DNA from: Paenibacillus mangrovi
Lineage (GTDB): Bacteria > Bacillota > Bacilli > Paenibacillales > Paenibacillaceae
Assembly (NCBI RefSeq): GCF_022898935.1
Contig: NZ_JALIRP010000011.1
Coordinates: 1-64,000, forward strand
DNA length: 64,000 bases
Direction of reading: 5' to 3'
The notes under the pieces were generated by a model that saw only the letters and a list, made by a program, of their open reading frames with translations, was not told where the DNA came from and searched no databases. Below are positions 49,043 to 58,790 of the stretch, piece by piece. Each line of letters opens with the position of its first letter. Within the stretch, counting starts at the first letter, position 1. Both the position numbers and the translations under genes were made by a program.

Positions 49043-49051
49043 TGATATAAT
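49043..49051 (+). promoter_or_regulatory. Extended -10 promoter element of glpK
   Basis: TGATATAAT, 51 bases before the glpK start; -35 not evident. Confidence 0.6.
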
Positions 49052-49101
49052 TAATAGAGGGTTTACAAATATCGTCTATTCTTATTACACGGGGGAGAGC
49101 T

Positions 49102-50592
49102 ATGGAAAAATACATATTGTCTTTAGACCAGGGAACGACGAGTTCGCGCGCGATTTTATTCAATAAAGGCGGGGAAATCGTCCATACCGCGCAAAAAGAG
49201 ATCACGCAATATTTTCCGCAGCCGGGCTGGGTGGAGCATAACGCCAACGAAATTTGGGGATCGATTCTATCGGTCATCGCTTCGGTTCTTTCCGAATCGG
49301 GCGTGAAGGCGGAGCAGATCGAAGGCATCGGCATCACCAACCAGCGGGAAACCACCGTTGTGTGGGATAAGGAAACCGAAGAGCCGGTGTACCATGCGGT
49401 AGTATGGCAGTCGCGGCAGACGAGCGGGATTTGCGAGGAATTGAAGTCCAAGGGTTACAACGATATCGTACGTGAAAAAACAGGCCTCCTCATCGATCCT
49501 TATTTTTCGGGAACCAAGGTGAAGTGGATTCTCGACCATGTGGAGGGCGCAAGGGAAAAAGCTGAGCAGGGCCAACTTCTATTCGGCACGATCGACTCCT
49601 GGCTGATCTGGAAATTCACCGGGGCCAAGCGGCATGTTACGGACTACTCCAATGCATCCCGCACGCTGATGTACAACATTCACGAATTAAAATGGGACGA
49701 GGAGCTGCTCACGATTCTTGGCGTGCCTGCTTCCATGCTGCCTGAGGTGCGCCCATCCTCTGAGATTTATGGTCACACGGCAAAACATCACTTTTTCGGG
49801 CAGGAAATCCCGATTGCCGGGGCGGCGGGAGACCAGCAGGCGGCTTTGTTCGGTCAGGCCTGCTTTGACGAGGGAATGGCGAAGAATACCTATGGTACCG
49901 GCTGTTTTATGCTGAAAAATACCGGCGAAACTGCGGTCCATTCCGAGCATGGCCTGCTGACCACGATCGCGTGGGGCATTAACGGCCGTGTGGAGTATGC
50001 GCTGGAGGGCAGTATTTTCGTGGCAGGATCAGCGGTGCAGTGGCTCCGGGACGGTCTCCGCATGCTCAAGGATTCGAAGGAAAGCGAGGATTACGCGGCT
50101 CGGGTCAGCAGTACGGAAGGGGTCTATGTGGTACCCGCATTTGTGGGTCTGGGCACTCCATACTGGGACAGCGATGTGCGCGGAGCGGTGTTTGGTCTTA
50201 CCCGCGGCACGTCGAAGGAGCATTTTATCCGGGCGGTGCTGGAGTCGCTGGCGTACCAGACACGGGATGTTATTTCCGCAATGGAGGGCGATTCCGGCAT
50301 TGAGCTGAGAACGCTGCGTGTGGACGGCGGCGCCGTGCATAACAACTTCCTGATGCAGTTCCAGAGCGATATTTTGGGGGTACCGGTGGAACGGCCGGTC
50401 GTGAACGAAACTACCGCGCTCGGTGCAGCATATTTGGCGGGACTCGCGGTTGGCTACTGGAAGAGCCAGGAGGAAATCTCGGAGCTGTGGGCGAAGCAGC
50501 ATGAATTTGAACCGACGATGAGCGAAGAGGTTCGTGAAGCACTGTACGGAGGATGGAAAAAAGCGGTGAATGCCGCCATGGCATTCAAGTGA
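49102..50592 (+). CDS. glpK: Glycerol kinase
   Basis: 496 residues of the FGGY kinase family. Motifs: SLDQGTTSSRAILF (phosphate 1), GITNQRETTVVWD, the substrate loop TDYSNASRTLMYNIH, GAAGDQQAALFGQ and the C-terminal LRVDGGAVHNNFLMQFQ. The His-containing segment TAKHHFFGQEIP matches the region phosphorylated by HPr in Firmicute glycerol kinases, so PTS control is likely. Product glycerol 3-phosphate feeds GlpD next door. No glpF or glpP in the window. GGGGGAG ribosome site. Confidence 0.97.
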   Translation: MEKYILSLDQGTTSSRAILFNKGGEIVHTAQKEITQYFPQPGWVEHNANEIWGSILSVIASVLSESGVKAEQIEGIGITNQRETTVVWDKETEEPVYHAVVWQSRQTSGICEELKSKGYNDIVREKTGLLIDPYFSGTKVKWILDHVEGAREKAEQGQLLFGTIDSWLIWKFTGAKRHVTDYSNASRTLMYNIHELKWDEELLTILGVPASMLPEVRPSSEIYGHTAKHHFFGQEIPIAGAAGDQQAALFGQACFDEGMAKNTYGTGCFMLKNTGETAVHSEHGLLTTIAWGINGRVEYALEGSIFVAGSAVQWLRDGLRMLKDSKESEDYAARVSSTEGVYVVPAFVGLGTPYWDSDVRGAVFGLTRGTSKEHFIRAVLESLAYQTRDVISAMEGDSGIELRTLRVDGGAVHNNFLMQFQSDILGVPVERPVVNETTALGAAYLAGLAVGYWKSQEEISELWAKQHEFEPTMSEEVREALYGGWKKAVNAAMAFK

Positions 50593-50606
50593 GCATCGTG
50601 CGGTCC

Positions 50607-50615
50607 CTGCTACAA
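50607..50615 (+). promoter_or_regulatory. Candidate extended -10 for glpD
   Basis: TGCTACAAT just after the glpK stop. Confidence 0.4.
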
Positions 50616-50638
50616 TAATCCATAAAAATAGCTTGAAA

Positions 50639-50652
50639 TGAACGCGAGTTCA
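50639..50652 (+). promoter_or_regulatory. cre-like palindrome in the glpD leader
   Basis: TGAAC-GCGA-GTTCA, a perfect 5+5 inverted repeat that differs from the cre consensus at two symmetric positions; placed downstream of the candidate -10. Confidence 0.4.
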
Positions 50653-50732
50653 ATCCAAATTTACCCTTACATGAAGTTAGAGATTAAGTACGCATTATTA
50701 TGGTCTTTTGCATGCAGAGGAGATGGACAGTC

Positions 50733-52394
50733 ATGACATTCACGAACACGGAACGGGAACAGATTATGAATACGCTAAGAGGGGAAACGTTTGATGTCCT
50801 GGTCATTGGCGGCGGCATTACAGGGGCTGGCATCGCCCTCGACGCGGCAACCCGTGGGATGAAAACGGCTCTCGTGGAGATGCAGGATTTTGCAGCAGGC
50901 ACTTCCAGCCGATCGACCAAGCTGGTTCATGGCGGGCTCCGCTATCTAAAGCAATTCGAGGTCGGTATGGTGGCTGAAGTCGGTAAAGAAAGAGCGATTG
51001 TGTATGAAAATGGCCCACATGTGACTACGCCCGAATGGATGCTGCTGCCAATGCATAAGGGCGGTACGTTCGGGAAATTCAGCACCTCGATCGGACTCCG
51101 TGTCTATGATTTTCTGGCTGGTGTAAAAAAGGGCGAGCGGCGCTCCATGCTGTCTGTTGGGCAGACGCTCGACAAGGAGCCGCTGATCAAGAAAGACGGT
51201 CTTAAGGGCGGGGGATACTATGTCGAATACCGTACAGATGATGCGCGCCTGACGATTGAAGTAATGAAGGCAGCGGTAGAGCATGGAGCTACGGCCTTGA
51301 ACTACTCCAAGGTGGAAAGCCTCATCTACGATGACAAGAAGCAGGTGAAAGGTGCCGTCGTCCGAGATCTCCTGACAGGGGATTCTTACAAAATCAAGGC
51401 TGCCAAGGTAGTCAATTCTACCGGTCCATGGGTTGGCCAAATTCGGGAAATGGACGCGTCTAACAAAGGCAAAACGCTCAGGCTGACCAAGGGTGTCCAT
51501 CTCGTCATTGACCAGTCCAGATTTCCGCTGCGGCAGGCGGTTTATTTTGATACGCCGGATAAAAGAATGGTGTTCGCGATTCCGCGTGACGGCAAAACCT
51601 ATGTGGGCACTACGGACACATTTTATGAAGAGGATCCGGTGCATCCACAAATGACGGCAAGTGACCGGAGTTATATCGTCAAGGCCATTAATTTCATGTT
51701 TCCGGAAGTGAAAATGACTGAGCAGGATATCGAATCCAGCTGGGCCGGTGTCCGTCCACTCATTTATGAGGAGGGAAAGGACCCGTCCGAGATTTCCCGG
51801 AAGGATGAGATTTGGGAGTCGGACAGTGGACTGTTGACCATCGCAGGCGGCAAGCTGACCGGGTACCGTAAAATGGCGGAAACCATTGTCGACGTGCTGG
51901 CCCATAAACTGGGTGAAACGCAGCATCGTACTTTCAAACCTTGCCAAACCAAGCATCTTCCGATCTCCGGAGGAGACATGGGCGGCTCCAAGTCGTTTGA
52001 TGCATTTGTGCAAAAAACAGCCCCGGCAGGTGTACAGGCTGGCCTCTCCCAGGAGGAAGCGGTTCGGATCGCACGGATGTATGGAACGAATACGCCGAAG
52101 GTGTACCAGCGAATAGCGGCAGGTAAGGACAAAGCGAACTCTTTCGGAATGCCGCTGATGGTATACGGACAGCTCGCTTACGCATTGGATGAAGAAATGG
52201 TGGCCTCTCCGGTAGATTTCTTAACCCGCCGTACCGGCGCGACCTTGTTCAACATCGACCTGGCAAGAAAAATGAAGGAGCCTGTCATTCAGATGATGGC
52301 ATCCTATTTGGGATGGACTGCGCAAGCTCAAACGCATTACATGAGCGAAATGGAAAAGGCGCTGGCAGATGCGGTGATTCCAATACCTGATTAA
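50733..52394 (+). CDS. glpD: Glycerol-3-phosphate dehydrogenase (respiratory)
   Basis: 553 residues. FAD-binding N-terminus DVLVIGGGITGAGIALDAAT, then the family signature SSRSTKLVHGGLRYLKQFE, GTTDTFYEEDP, AGVRPLIYEEGKDPSEISRKDEI and TIAGGKLTGYRKMAE; a helical C-terminal domain ends the chain. It oxidises glycerol 3-phosphate to dihydroxyacetone phosphate and passes electrons to quinone at the membrane. ATG 50733 follows GAGGAGA by 10 bases. Same strand as glpK, 140 bases apart. Confidence 0.96.
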   Translation: MTFTNTEREQIMNTLRGETFDVLVIGGGITGAGIALDAATRGMKTALVEMQDFAAGTSSRSTKLVHGGLRYLKQFEVGMVAEVGKERAIVYENGPHVTTPEWMLLPMHKGGTFGKFSTSIGLRVYDFLAGVKKGERRSMLSVGQTLDKEPLIKKDGLKGGGYYVEYRTDDARLTIEVMKAAVEHGATALNYSKVESLIYDDKKQVKGAVVRDLLTGDSYKIKAAKVVNSTGPWVGQIREMDASNKGKTLRLTKGVHLVIDQSRFPLRQAVYFDTPDKRMVFAIPRDGKTYVGTTDTFYEEDPVHPQMTASDRSYIVKAINFMFPEVKMTEQDIESSWAGVRPLIYEEGKDPSEISRKDEIWESDSGLLTIAGGKLTGYRKMAETIVDVLAHKLGETQHRTFKPCQTKHLPISGGDMGGSKSFDAFVQKTAPAGVQAGLSQEEAVRIARMYGTNTPKVYQRIAAGKDKANSFGMPLMVYGQLAYALDEEMVASPVDFLTRRTGATLFNIDLARKMKEPVIQMMASYLGWTAQAQTHYMSEMEKALADAVIPIPD

Positions 52395-52436
52395 TTTATA
52401 GCTGCAACCTTCTGTGAAATAAAGCGAAAACGATCG

Positions 52437-52485
52437 AAAAATGCAAAATGAAGACCTGAAGTAGGCGCTTTGTTTTGCATTTTTG
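52437..52485 (+). terminator. Terminator after glpD
   Basis: AAAAATGCAAAA pairs with TTTTGCATTTTT across a 24-nt loop. Confidence 0.75.
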
Positions 52486-52936
52486 TTTTACTTTGTTCTA
52501 AATTGTATAAATATGTAGGAAATTGTTTTGATATGATTCTGACGTGCTGTAAAATATTTCTTGAATCTACCTATTTCTTATAGTAAAGTTTTGTAATAAA
52601 TATCCACTTCGCATGCAGACAGAAGTTATTTCTACTCCTACGACTTCATCACACCATCATGCATAAACATTCGCAGTTTAATTCCGGCAAAATACCATCT
52701 TAACTTTTGACTCGAATTTCAGATGATCTGACGGGCTATATTCCAAGCTGTTTTCTCGAAATAATTGGCTGTATATTTAACCGAAACCTTTTACATCACC
52801 CGTATGAAAAGAACCTGTCCAGAAGGCTGCGTAAAAAACCGAAAGGCGTTTTTGCGGGCTCATTTTTTGCACCCATTTGACCCTCGTTCAATTGTTTGAT
52901 CCAAGGAACCCATTACAAGCACAAAGGAGTTTTTGC
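52486..52936. other. Long leader/intergenic region before the peptide ABC operon
   Basis: About 450 A/T-rich bases without a gene. TGATATGAT near 52529 is a possible extended -10 for the operon. An AAAAACC-GAAA-GGCGTTTTT partial hairpin occurs near 52834-52853. Nothing recognisable as a riboswitch; a CodY-like sequence (GAATTTCAGATGATC) is too far from consensus. Confidence 0.4.
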
Positions 52937-53926
52937 ATGGGCAAGCCAATACTCGAGATCAAGGATCTAAGAACGCATTTCTTCACAGACCGCGGGGAGA
53001 TTCCGGCAGTTGACGGTGTCGATCTGTATTTGAATCCGGGTGAAGTGCTTGGCGTTGTTGGTGAATCCGGCTGCGGCAAAAGCGTCACCTCACTGTCGGT
53101 GCTGAGGCTGGTGCCAAGTCCGCCAGGGAAAATTGTTAGCGGATCGATCTTGTTCAAAGGCAAGGATATCGTCCCGCTCAGAGAATGGGAGATGCGCAAA
53201 ATCCGCGGCAACTCGATTTCAATGATTTTTCAGGAGCCTATGACCTCGCTTAATCCGCTATTTACGGTGGGGCAACAGATTACGGAAACGGTGCGGCTGC
53301 ATCGAGGCGTCAGCAGGAAAGAAGCGCGCTCCATCACGCTCGATATGTTGAAGAAGGTAGGCATCGCCAGAGCGGAGTCCATTATTGATGAATACCCGCA
53401 TCAGCTGTCCGGCGGAATGAGGCAGCGGGTCATGATTGCGATGTCGATCGCCTGCAGTCCCGAGGTGCTGATCGCCGATGAGCCAACGACCGCGCTTGAC
53501 GTCACCATTCAGGCACAGATTTTGGAGTTAATCCGGCGGCTGAACGAAGAGCGGGGGATGGCGGTCATGATGATTACGCATGATCTTGGCGTGGTTGCGG
53601 AAATGTGCCACCGGGTCGCGGTCATGTATGCCGGCAAAGTTGTGGAGGAAGGAAGCGTACATGATATTTTTAAAAATCCGCTTCATCCCTATACGCAAGG
53701 TCTAATTCAATCGGTTCCTCGCATGAACGAGACGAGGGAGCGCTTGTATTCCATTCCAGGCAATGTCCCGATTCTCAGCAAAAATATGCAGGGCTGCCGT
53801 TTTGCTGCACGCTGTCCACATATGATGCAAAGATGCTTGGAAGCGCTGCCAAACTTGAAAGAACAGGAAGCTGGGCACAGCAGCAGATGCTGGCTGCATG
53901 AAACCCCACAGGAGGATGCCGTATGA
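52937..53926 (+). CDS. Oligopeptide/dipeptide ABC transporter ATP-binding protein (OppD/DppD)
   Basis: 329 residues. Walker A GESGCGKS, signature LSGGMRQR, Walker B VLIADEPTTALD, switch His in MITHDLG. The C-terminal oligopeptide-transporter extension contains GCRFAARCPHMMQRC, whose cysteines may bind a 4Fe-4S cluster as in other DppD-type proteins. ATG 52937 follows AAAGGAG. First gene of the operon; its stop overlaps the next start by ATGA. A frame open further upstream has no ribosome site. Confidence 0.93.
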   Translation: MGKPILEIKDLRTHFFTDRGEIPAVDGVDLYLNPGEVLGVVGESGCGKSVTSLSVLRLVPSPPGKIVSGSILFKGKDIVPLREWEMRKIRGNSISMIFQEPMTSLNPLFTVGQQITETVRLHRGVSRKEARSITLDMLKKVGIARAESIIDEYPHQLSGGMRQRVMIAMSIACSPEVLIADEPTTALDVTIQAQILELIRRLNEERGMAVMMITHDLGVVAEMCHRVAVMYAGKVVEEGSVHDIFKNPLHPYTQGLIQSVPRMNETRERLYSIPGNVPILSKNMQGCRFAARCPHMMQRCLEALPNLKEQEAGHSSRCWLHETPQEDAV

Positions 53927-54912
53927 GTGAGACACTGCTTGAGGTTCAGCATCTGAAGAAGTATTTTCCGATCCGTAAAGGGCTATGGAACAAGACGCGA
54001 GGCTATGTCAAAGCGGTCGATGATATTTCATTTTCCGTGCGCCGGGGCGAAACGTTCGGTCTGGTAGGAGAATCAGGCTGCGGCAAATCCACGACGGGAC
54101 GCTCCATTTTGCGTTTAATCGAACCGAGCGAAGGCAAAGTGATTTTTGAAGGCCGGGAAATTACCGGACTGCCCGATGAGGCCATGCGTAAGCAGCGGCG
54201 GGATATGCAGATTGTATTTCAGGACCCTTTCTCCTCACTGGACCCGCGCCACAGCGTACAGCGCATTTTGGAAGAGCCGCTGATCGTGCACGGAATCAAG
54301 AGCCGTAAAGAGCGGCAGCAGCGGATCGAGAAGCTGATCGACGTCGTGGGCCTGACCCGGACGCATTTGCATCGATATCCTCATCAATTTTCAGGGGGAC
54401 AGCGGCAGCGGATCGGTATCGCCAGGGCGCTCACCCTGCAGCCCAAGTTGATCGTAGCGGATGAGCCGGTGTCGGCGCTGGACGTGTCCATCCAGTCCCA
54501 GGTTATTAACCTGCTGCAGGATCTGCAGAATGAATTCAGGCTGACTTATATTTTTATCGCCCACGACCTTAGCGTGGTGAAGCATATATGCGACCGCGTC
54601 GCGGTCATGTACCTCGGGCGGATCGTCGAAATTGCGAACAAGCATCAGCTGTACGATATGCCGCAGCATCCTTACACCCAGGCGCTTCTTTCTGCCGTAC
54701 CGGAGCCTGATCCGGATTTGAAGCGGCAGCGGATTATTTTGCAGGGGGAAGTGCCGAGTCCAGCTAATGCGCCTGTGGGCTGTGCTTTTCATACAAGATG
54801 TCCGAAGGCCATGCAGGTCTGCACCGAGGTTCGCCCTCAGCTGCTGGATACCGGAGGCGGTCATATGACGGCCTGTCATCTATATACTCCCGCGTCATCC
54901 GGTATGGAGTAG
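53923..54912 (+). CDS. Oligopeptide/dipeptide ABC transporter ATP-binding protein (OppF/DppF)
   Basis: 329 residues. Walker A GESGCGKST, signature FSGGQRQR, Walker B LIVADEPVSALD, His in FIAHDLS; the C-terminal CAFHTRCPKAMQVC cysteine cluster parallels its partner. It pairs with the upstream ATPase as the heterodimeric motor of the importer and is coupled to it by a 4-nt overlap. Confidence 0.93.
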   Translation: MSETLLEVQHLKKYFPIRKGLWNKTRGYVKAVDDISFSVRRGETFGLVGESGCGKSTTGRSILRLIEPSEGKVIFEGREITGLPDEAMRKQRRDMQIVFQDPFSSLDPRHSVQRILEEPLIVHGIKSRKERQQRIEKLIDVVGLTRTHLHRYPHQFSGGQRQRIGIARALTLQPKLIVADEPVSALDVSIQSQVINLLQDLQNEFRLTYIFIAHDLSVVKHICDRVAVMYLGRIVEIANKHQLYDMPQHPYTQALLSAVPEPDPDLKRQRIILQGEVPSPANAPVGCAFHTRCPKAMQVCTEVRPQLLDTGGGHMTACHLYTPASSGME

Positions 54913-55039
54913 ATGTTCACTTTGGTTTAATGCGGCTTAGCTGCTGCTTGAGGCTTTGTGTATACAGGGTTCGGCCGAACCCATGCAAAGTACCGCATAT
55001 AAACATTTATCCGCTCAAGAAAAGAAAGGGGAAAAAACG

Positions 55040-56710
55040 ATGAAAAGATGGACAAGCGTGTTCCTGGCACTGACGATGGTACTGGTATTTGCGCTTACGG
55101 GCTGCGGCAGCAAGAACGACAATCAGCAGGCATCCGAGACGCCGAAGACAACCGACAACAGCAACGAAAAGAAAGAAGATCCGAAGCCGGAGGAGAAAAA
55201 GACACAGGATACACTCGTATTTGGACGCGGCGGGGATTCGGTAGCACTCGACCCGTCCATCGTTACGGATGGCGAGTCGCTGAAAATCGGACACCAGGTG
55301 TTCGATTCGCTGCTGGAATACAAAGAAGGTGAAACCGAGGTTCAACCGGCACTGGCCGAGAGTTGGGAAGTATCTCCGGACGGGATGAAGTATACGTTGA
55401 AGTTGCGCCAAGGCGTGAAATTCCATGATGGCACGGATTTTAACGCGGATGCCGTCGTATTCAACTTCAAACGCTGGAGTGATCCGAAGAGCGAATTCAA
55501 ATTCGAAGGTGATTCCTTCGACTATTACGATTCCATGTTCGGTCCGGACGGCTCCCGCGTCATTAAGGACGTGAAAGCGGTAGACGCCAATACGGTAGAG
55601 TTTACGCTGAGCCAGCCGCAGGCGCCATTCCTGCAAAATATCGCTATGACCTGCTTTGGCATCGCCAGTCCGGCCGCGATCAAGGAGAAGAAAGAGAACT
55701 TCAAGAATGAACCGGTTGGCACAGGTCCATTCGTATTCAAAGAGTGGAAACGCAATGATTCCATTACGCTGGAAAAGAATCCGAACTACTGGAAGCAAGG
55801 TCTTCCGAAGCTGAATAAGGTCATCGTACGTTCCATTCCGGACAACTCCGCACGCTTCAATGCGCTGCAAAACGGGGAAATTGATATTATGGAGGATTTG
55901 AATCCGGATGATCTGTCGGTACTCGAAAGCAAAAGCGATCTGCAAAAAATCAACCGTCCAGCCTTTAACGTCGCGTACCTTGGCTTCAACCTGAAGAAAA
56001 AACCGTTTGATAATGTAAAGGTCAGAGAAGCACTGAGCCACGCGGTCAACAAACAGGGCATTATCGATGCATTCTTTGCAGGCCAGGCCGTACCGGCCGT
56101 CAACCCGATGCCTCCAACGCTGTGGGGTTATAACGACAGCATTCAGGATTACGATTATAACCTGGACACCGCCAAGAAGCTGCTGGCCGAAGCGGGTTAT
56201 CCGAACGGACTACCAGAGCCGGTTACGTTCTATGCGATGCCGGTATCCCGTCCGTACATGCCGGATGGCAAGAAGGTGGCGGAAGCGATCCAGGCCGATT
56301 TTGAGAAAATCGGCGTGAAAGTCAATATCCAATCTCCGGAGTGGGCAACGTATCTGGACGATACGAAAGCTGGCGCCAAGGACGATATTTACATGCTGGG
56401 TTGGACGGGCGACAACGGCGATCCGGACAACTTTATCTATACCCTGCTCGACAAGGATTCCATTCCAGGCAACAACCGCAGCTTCTATGTGAACGAAGAC
56501 CTTCACAAGATCCTAATCGAAGCCCAGAAGGAAGTCAGTCAGGACAAGCGCGTCGAGCTGTACAAAAATGCACAGGAAATCATCAAAAAAGACATTCCAT
56601 GGATTCCGCTCGTGCATACAACGCCAATTCTGGCTGCCAAGGCCAATCTGAAAGGATACGTACCGTCTCCGACCGGAACTGAAGCCTATAGCAACATCTA
56701 CTTTGAATAA
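55040..56710 (+). CDS. Peptide ABC transporter substrate-binding lipoprotein
   Basis: 556 residues of the SBP family 5. A signal peptide with lipobox ALTGC (Cys22) is followed by a charged Ser/Lys/Glu linker and the solute-binding domain: LRQGVKFHDGTDFNADAVVF, then GTGPFVFKEWKRNDSITLEKNPNYW-type core. It binds di- or oligopeptides outside the membrane and presents them to the two permeases encoded next. AAGAAAGGGG precedes ATG 55040. Confidence 0.93.
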   Translation: MKRWTSVFLALTMVLVFALTGCGSKNDNQQASETPKTTDNSNEKKEDPKPEEKKTQDTLVFGRGGDSVALDPSIVTDGESLKIGHQVFDSLLEYKEGETEVQPALAESWEVSPDGMKYTLKLRQGVKFHDGTDFNADAVVFNFKRWSDPKSEFKFEGDSFDYYDSMFGPDGSRVIKDVKAVDANTVEFTLSQPQAPFLQNIAMTCFGIASPAAIKEKKENFKNEPVGTGPFVFKEWKRNDSITLEKNPNYWKQGLPKLNKVIVRSIPDNSARFNALQNGEIDIMEDLNPDDLSVLESKSDLQKINRPAFNVAYLGFNLKKKPFDNVKVREALSHAVNKQGIIDAFFAGQAVPAVNPMPPTLWGYNDSIQDYDYNLDTAKKLLAEAGYPNGLPEPVTFYAMPVSRPYMPDGKKVAEAIQADFEKIGVKVNIQSPEWATYLDDTKAGAKDDIYMLGWTGDNGDPDNFIYTLLDKDSIPGNNRSFYVNEDLHKILIEAQKEVSQDKRVELYKNAQEIIKKDIPWIPLVHTTPILAAKANLKGYVPSPTGTEAYSNIYFE

Positions 56711-56727
56711 TCGGCAGGTGATTTGCT

Positions 56728-57732
56728 TTGAGCTCATACGTGATAAAACGCCTGTTGATCCTGGTTCCAGTGCTGATCGGGATGACGATCATCGTATTTT
56801 CCATCATTCATGCCATTCCGGGTGATCCAGCGGAAACGATTCTCGGTCAGAAGGCCACCGAACAATCCAAAGCAGCGCTGCGGGAGCAGCTGGGGCTGAA
56901 CAAGCCCTGGCTGCAGCAGTATTTTACGTACCTCGGTGATCTGGCTCAAGGCGACCTTGGAAAATCGATCCGCACCAAAGAACCGATAGCCAAGGAGATT
57001 ATGCCATATCTCGCTGCCACACTGGAGCTGACGATTACGAGCATGCTGTTTGCCACCTTCGTTGGGATGAATGCCGGTATCATCAGCGCCTGGAAGCAGA
57101 ATTCCTGGTTTGATTACATTATTATGGTGATCGCACTGATCGGAGTATCGATGCCGATATTTTGGCTGGGACTGATGGAGCAGTGGATTTTTTCGATCAA
57201 GCTGCATTGGCTGCCGTCGATTGGGCGGATGGACCAGCGCGATCCGGTAGAGTCGGTCACGAACCTGTATGTCATCGATTCCATCATCGCGGGCAGATGG
57301 GATCAGCTGTGGACGGTTATGAAGCATCTGGTGCTGCCAAGCATTGCGCTCGGCACGATTCCGATGGCGGTCATCGCCCGGATGACGCGCTCCAGCATGC
57401 TTGAGGTCATGAAATCCGATTATGTCCGTACGGCTAAGGCCAAAGGCTTGTCCCAGTTTTTCGTGGTGTACAAGCATGCGCTGAAAAATGCCTCGATTCC
57501 CGTTCTGACCGTTATCGGTTTGCAAACGGGCTCACTGCTCGGCGGGGCCGTATTGACGGAGACGATCTTCGCCTGGCCGGGGGTCGGCCGCTATATTTTC
57601 GAAGCGATCAGTTCTCGGGACTATCCAGTTATTCAAAGCGGCATTCTCATTATTGCGTTCATGTTTATCGTCATTAATCTGATTGTGGATCTGCTGTACG
57701 CCTTGATCGATCCGCGCATCCAGTACAAATAA
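56728..57732 (+). CDS. Peptide ABC transporter permease (OppB/DppB)
   Basis: 334 residues from TTG 56728 (AGGTGAT 7 bases upstream). Six membrane helices; N-terminal YVIKRLLILVPVLIGMTIIVF is the OppB/DppB hallmark, and the EAA loop reads DYVRTAKAKGLSQFFVVYKHALKNA. Forms the channel with the following OppC/DppC-type permease. Confidence 0.92.
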   Translation: MSSYVIKRLLILVPVLIGMTIIVFSIIHAIPGDPAETILGQKATEQSKAALREQLGLNKPWLQQYFTYLGDLAQGDLGKSIRTKEPIAKEIMPYLAATLELTITSMLFATFVGMNAGIISAWKQNSWFDYIIMVIALIGVSMPIFWLGLMEQWIFSIKLHWLPSIGRMDQRDPVESVTNLYVIDSIIAGRWDQLWTVMKHLVLPSIALGTIPMAVIARMTRSSMLEVMKSDYVRTAKAKGLSQFFVVYKHALKNASIPVLTVIGLQTGSLLGGAVLTETIFAWPGVGRYIFEAISSRDYPVIQSGILIIAFMFIVINLIVDLLYALIDPRIQYK

Positions 57733-57743
57733 GGGGGAAGAAC

Positions 57744-58640
57744 ATGGCAGAAGTGACTGTAAACCCAAGTGCCGCCACTGCTCCGGTTATGGAGGAAGTT
57801 TCGGGCCCCTGGCGAGATGCGTGGAGGGCGTTTCGCAAAAATAAAACCGCGTTGGCTGGCCTTGTCATTATCGTGTTCTTCATCTTCATTGCCTTGATCG
57901 CACCGCTGATTGCCCCCTTCGACTATAAGGAGCAGCAGTTGATGGACCGATTGAAGCCGCCGTCTTCCACCCATTGGTTCGGAACGGATGATCTTGGCCG
58001 CGATTTGTTCACCCGGGTGCTGTACGGGGCCAGGATTTCCTTGTGGGTCGGATTCTTCTCGGTCATCGGCTCTATCGTGGCAGGAACGGCACTCGGAATT
58101 ATCGCGGGGTACTTCGGCAAATGGGCGGATATGATCATTTCGCGGCTGTTCGATATTTTGCTGGCATTCCCGAGCATCCTGCTCGCCATTGCCATTGTGG
58201 CCATTCTCGGTCCATCGCTGCAAAATGCGCTGTACGCGATTGCCATCGTCAACATTCCAACCTACGGGCGGCTGGTCAGAGCGAAGGTACTCAGCTTGAA
58301 AAACGAAGAGTACATTACATCGGCTAAGGCAATCGGAATGAAAAACATGCGCATTTTGCTCAGCCATATTTTGCCGAACAGCTTAACGCCGATTATCGTG
58401 CAGGGTACGCTAGGTATCGCCCATGCGATCATAGAAGCCGCAGCGCTCGGGTTCCTCGGTTTGGGCGCCCAGCCGCCGGAACCGGAGTGGGGAAAAATGC
58501 TATCCGACTCCCGCCAGTTTATTCAAAAGGCGCCGTGGACGGTCGTTTTCCCGGGGGTATCGATTATGCTGACCGTGCTCGGGTTCAACCTGCTCGGCGA
58601 CGGTCTGCGGGATGTGCTCGATCCGAGAATGAAGAACTAA
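57744..58640 (+). CDS. Peptide ABC transporter permease (OppC/DppC)
   Basis: 298 residues. A cytoplasmic N-terminus, the OppC_N segment (WRAFRKNKTALAGLVIIVFF), STHWFGTDDLGRDLFTRVLYGARISL and the EAA loop EYITSAKAIGMKNMRILLSH mark the DppC type. Last gene of the importer operon, 11 bases after the first permease gene; terminator at 58652. Confidence 0.93.
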   Translation: MAEVTVNPSAATAPVMEEVSGPWRDAWRAFRKNKTALAGLVIIVFFIFIALIAPLIAPFDYKEQQLMDRLKPPSSTHWFGTDDLGRDLFTRVLYGARISLWVGFFSVIGSIVAGTALGIIAGYFGKWADMIISRLFDILLAFPSILLAIAIVAILGPSLQNALYAIAIVNIPTYGRLVRAKVLSLKNEEYITSAKAIGMKNMRILLSHILPNSLTPIIVQGTLGIAHAIIEAAALGFLGLGAQPPEPEWGKMLSDSRQFIQKAPWTVVFPGVSIMLTVLGFNLLGDGLRDVLDPRMKN

Positions 58641-58651
58641 AGGTAAAAGTA

Positions 58652-58702
58652 AAAAACAGCGGTTCTTTGCCTCAAGCTTGAGGTAAGGGGCCGCTGTTTT
58701 GC
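58652..58702 (+). terminator. Terminator of the peptide ABC operon
   Basis: AAAACAGCGG pairs with CCGCTGTTTT, with inner CCTCAAGCTTGAGG palindrome. Confidence 0.85.
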
Positions 58703-58790
58703 TGCCGATGATTAATAGAGGGGATTAAAAGATTTTCCAAACCGTTGTAACTATTGTGGATTTGAAACGTGGTTATGTTGAGGGGATTAC

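Noticed and set aside
50946..52013. 355-residue frame antisense to glpD
   Set aside because: Shadow of a high-GC third-position coding region; no ribosome site, no family resemblance.
52690..52740. CodY-box-like sequence before the peptide ABC operon
   Set aside because: GAATTTCAGATGATC deviates from the consensus at too many positions to support it.
55007..56041. 344-residue frame antisense to the peptide-binding protein gene
   Set aside because: Same cause: codon bias of the real gene on the other strand, which has a clear lipobox and binding-protein motifs.
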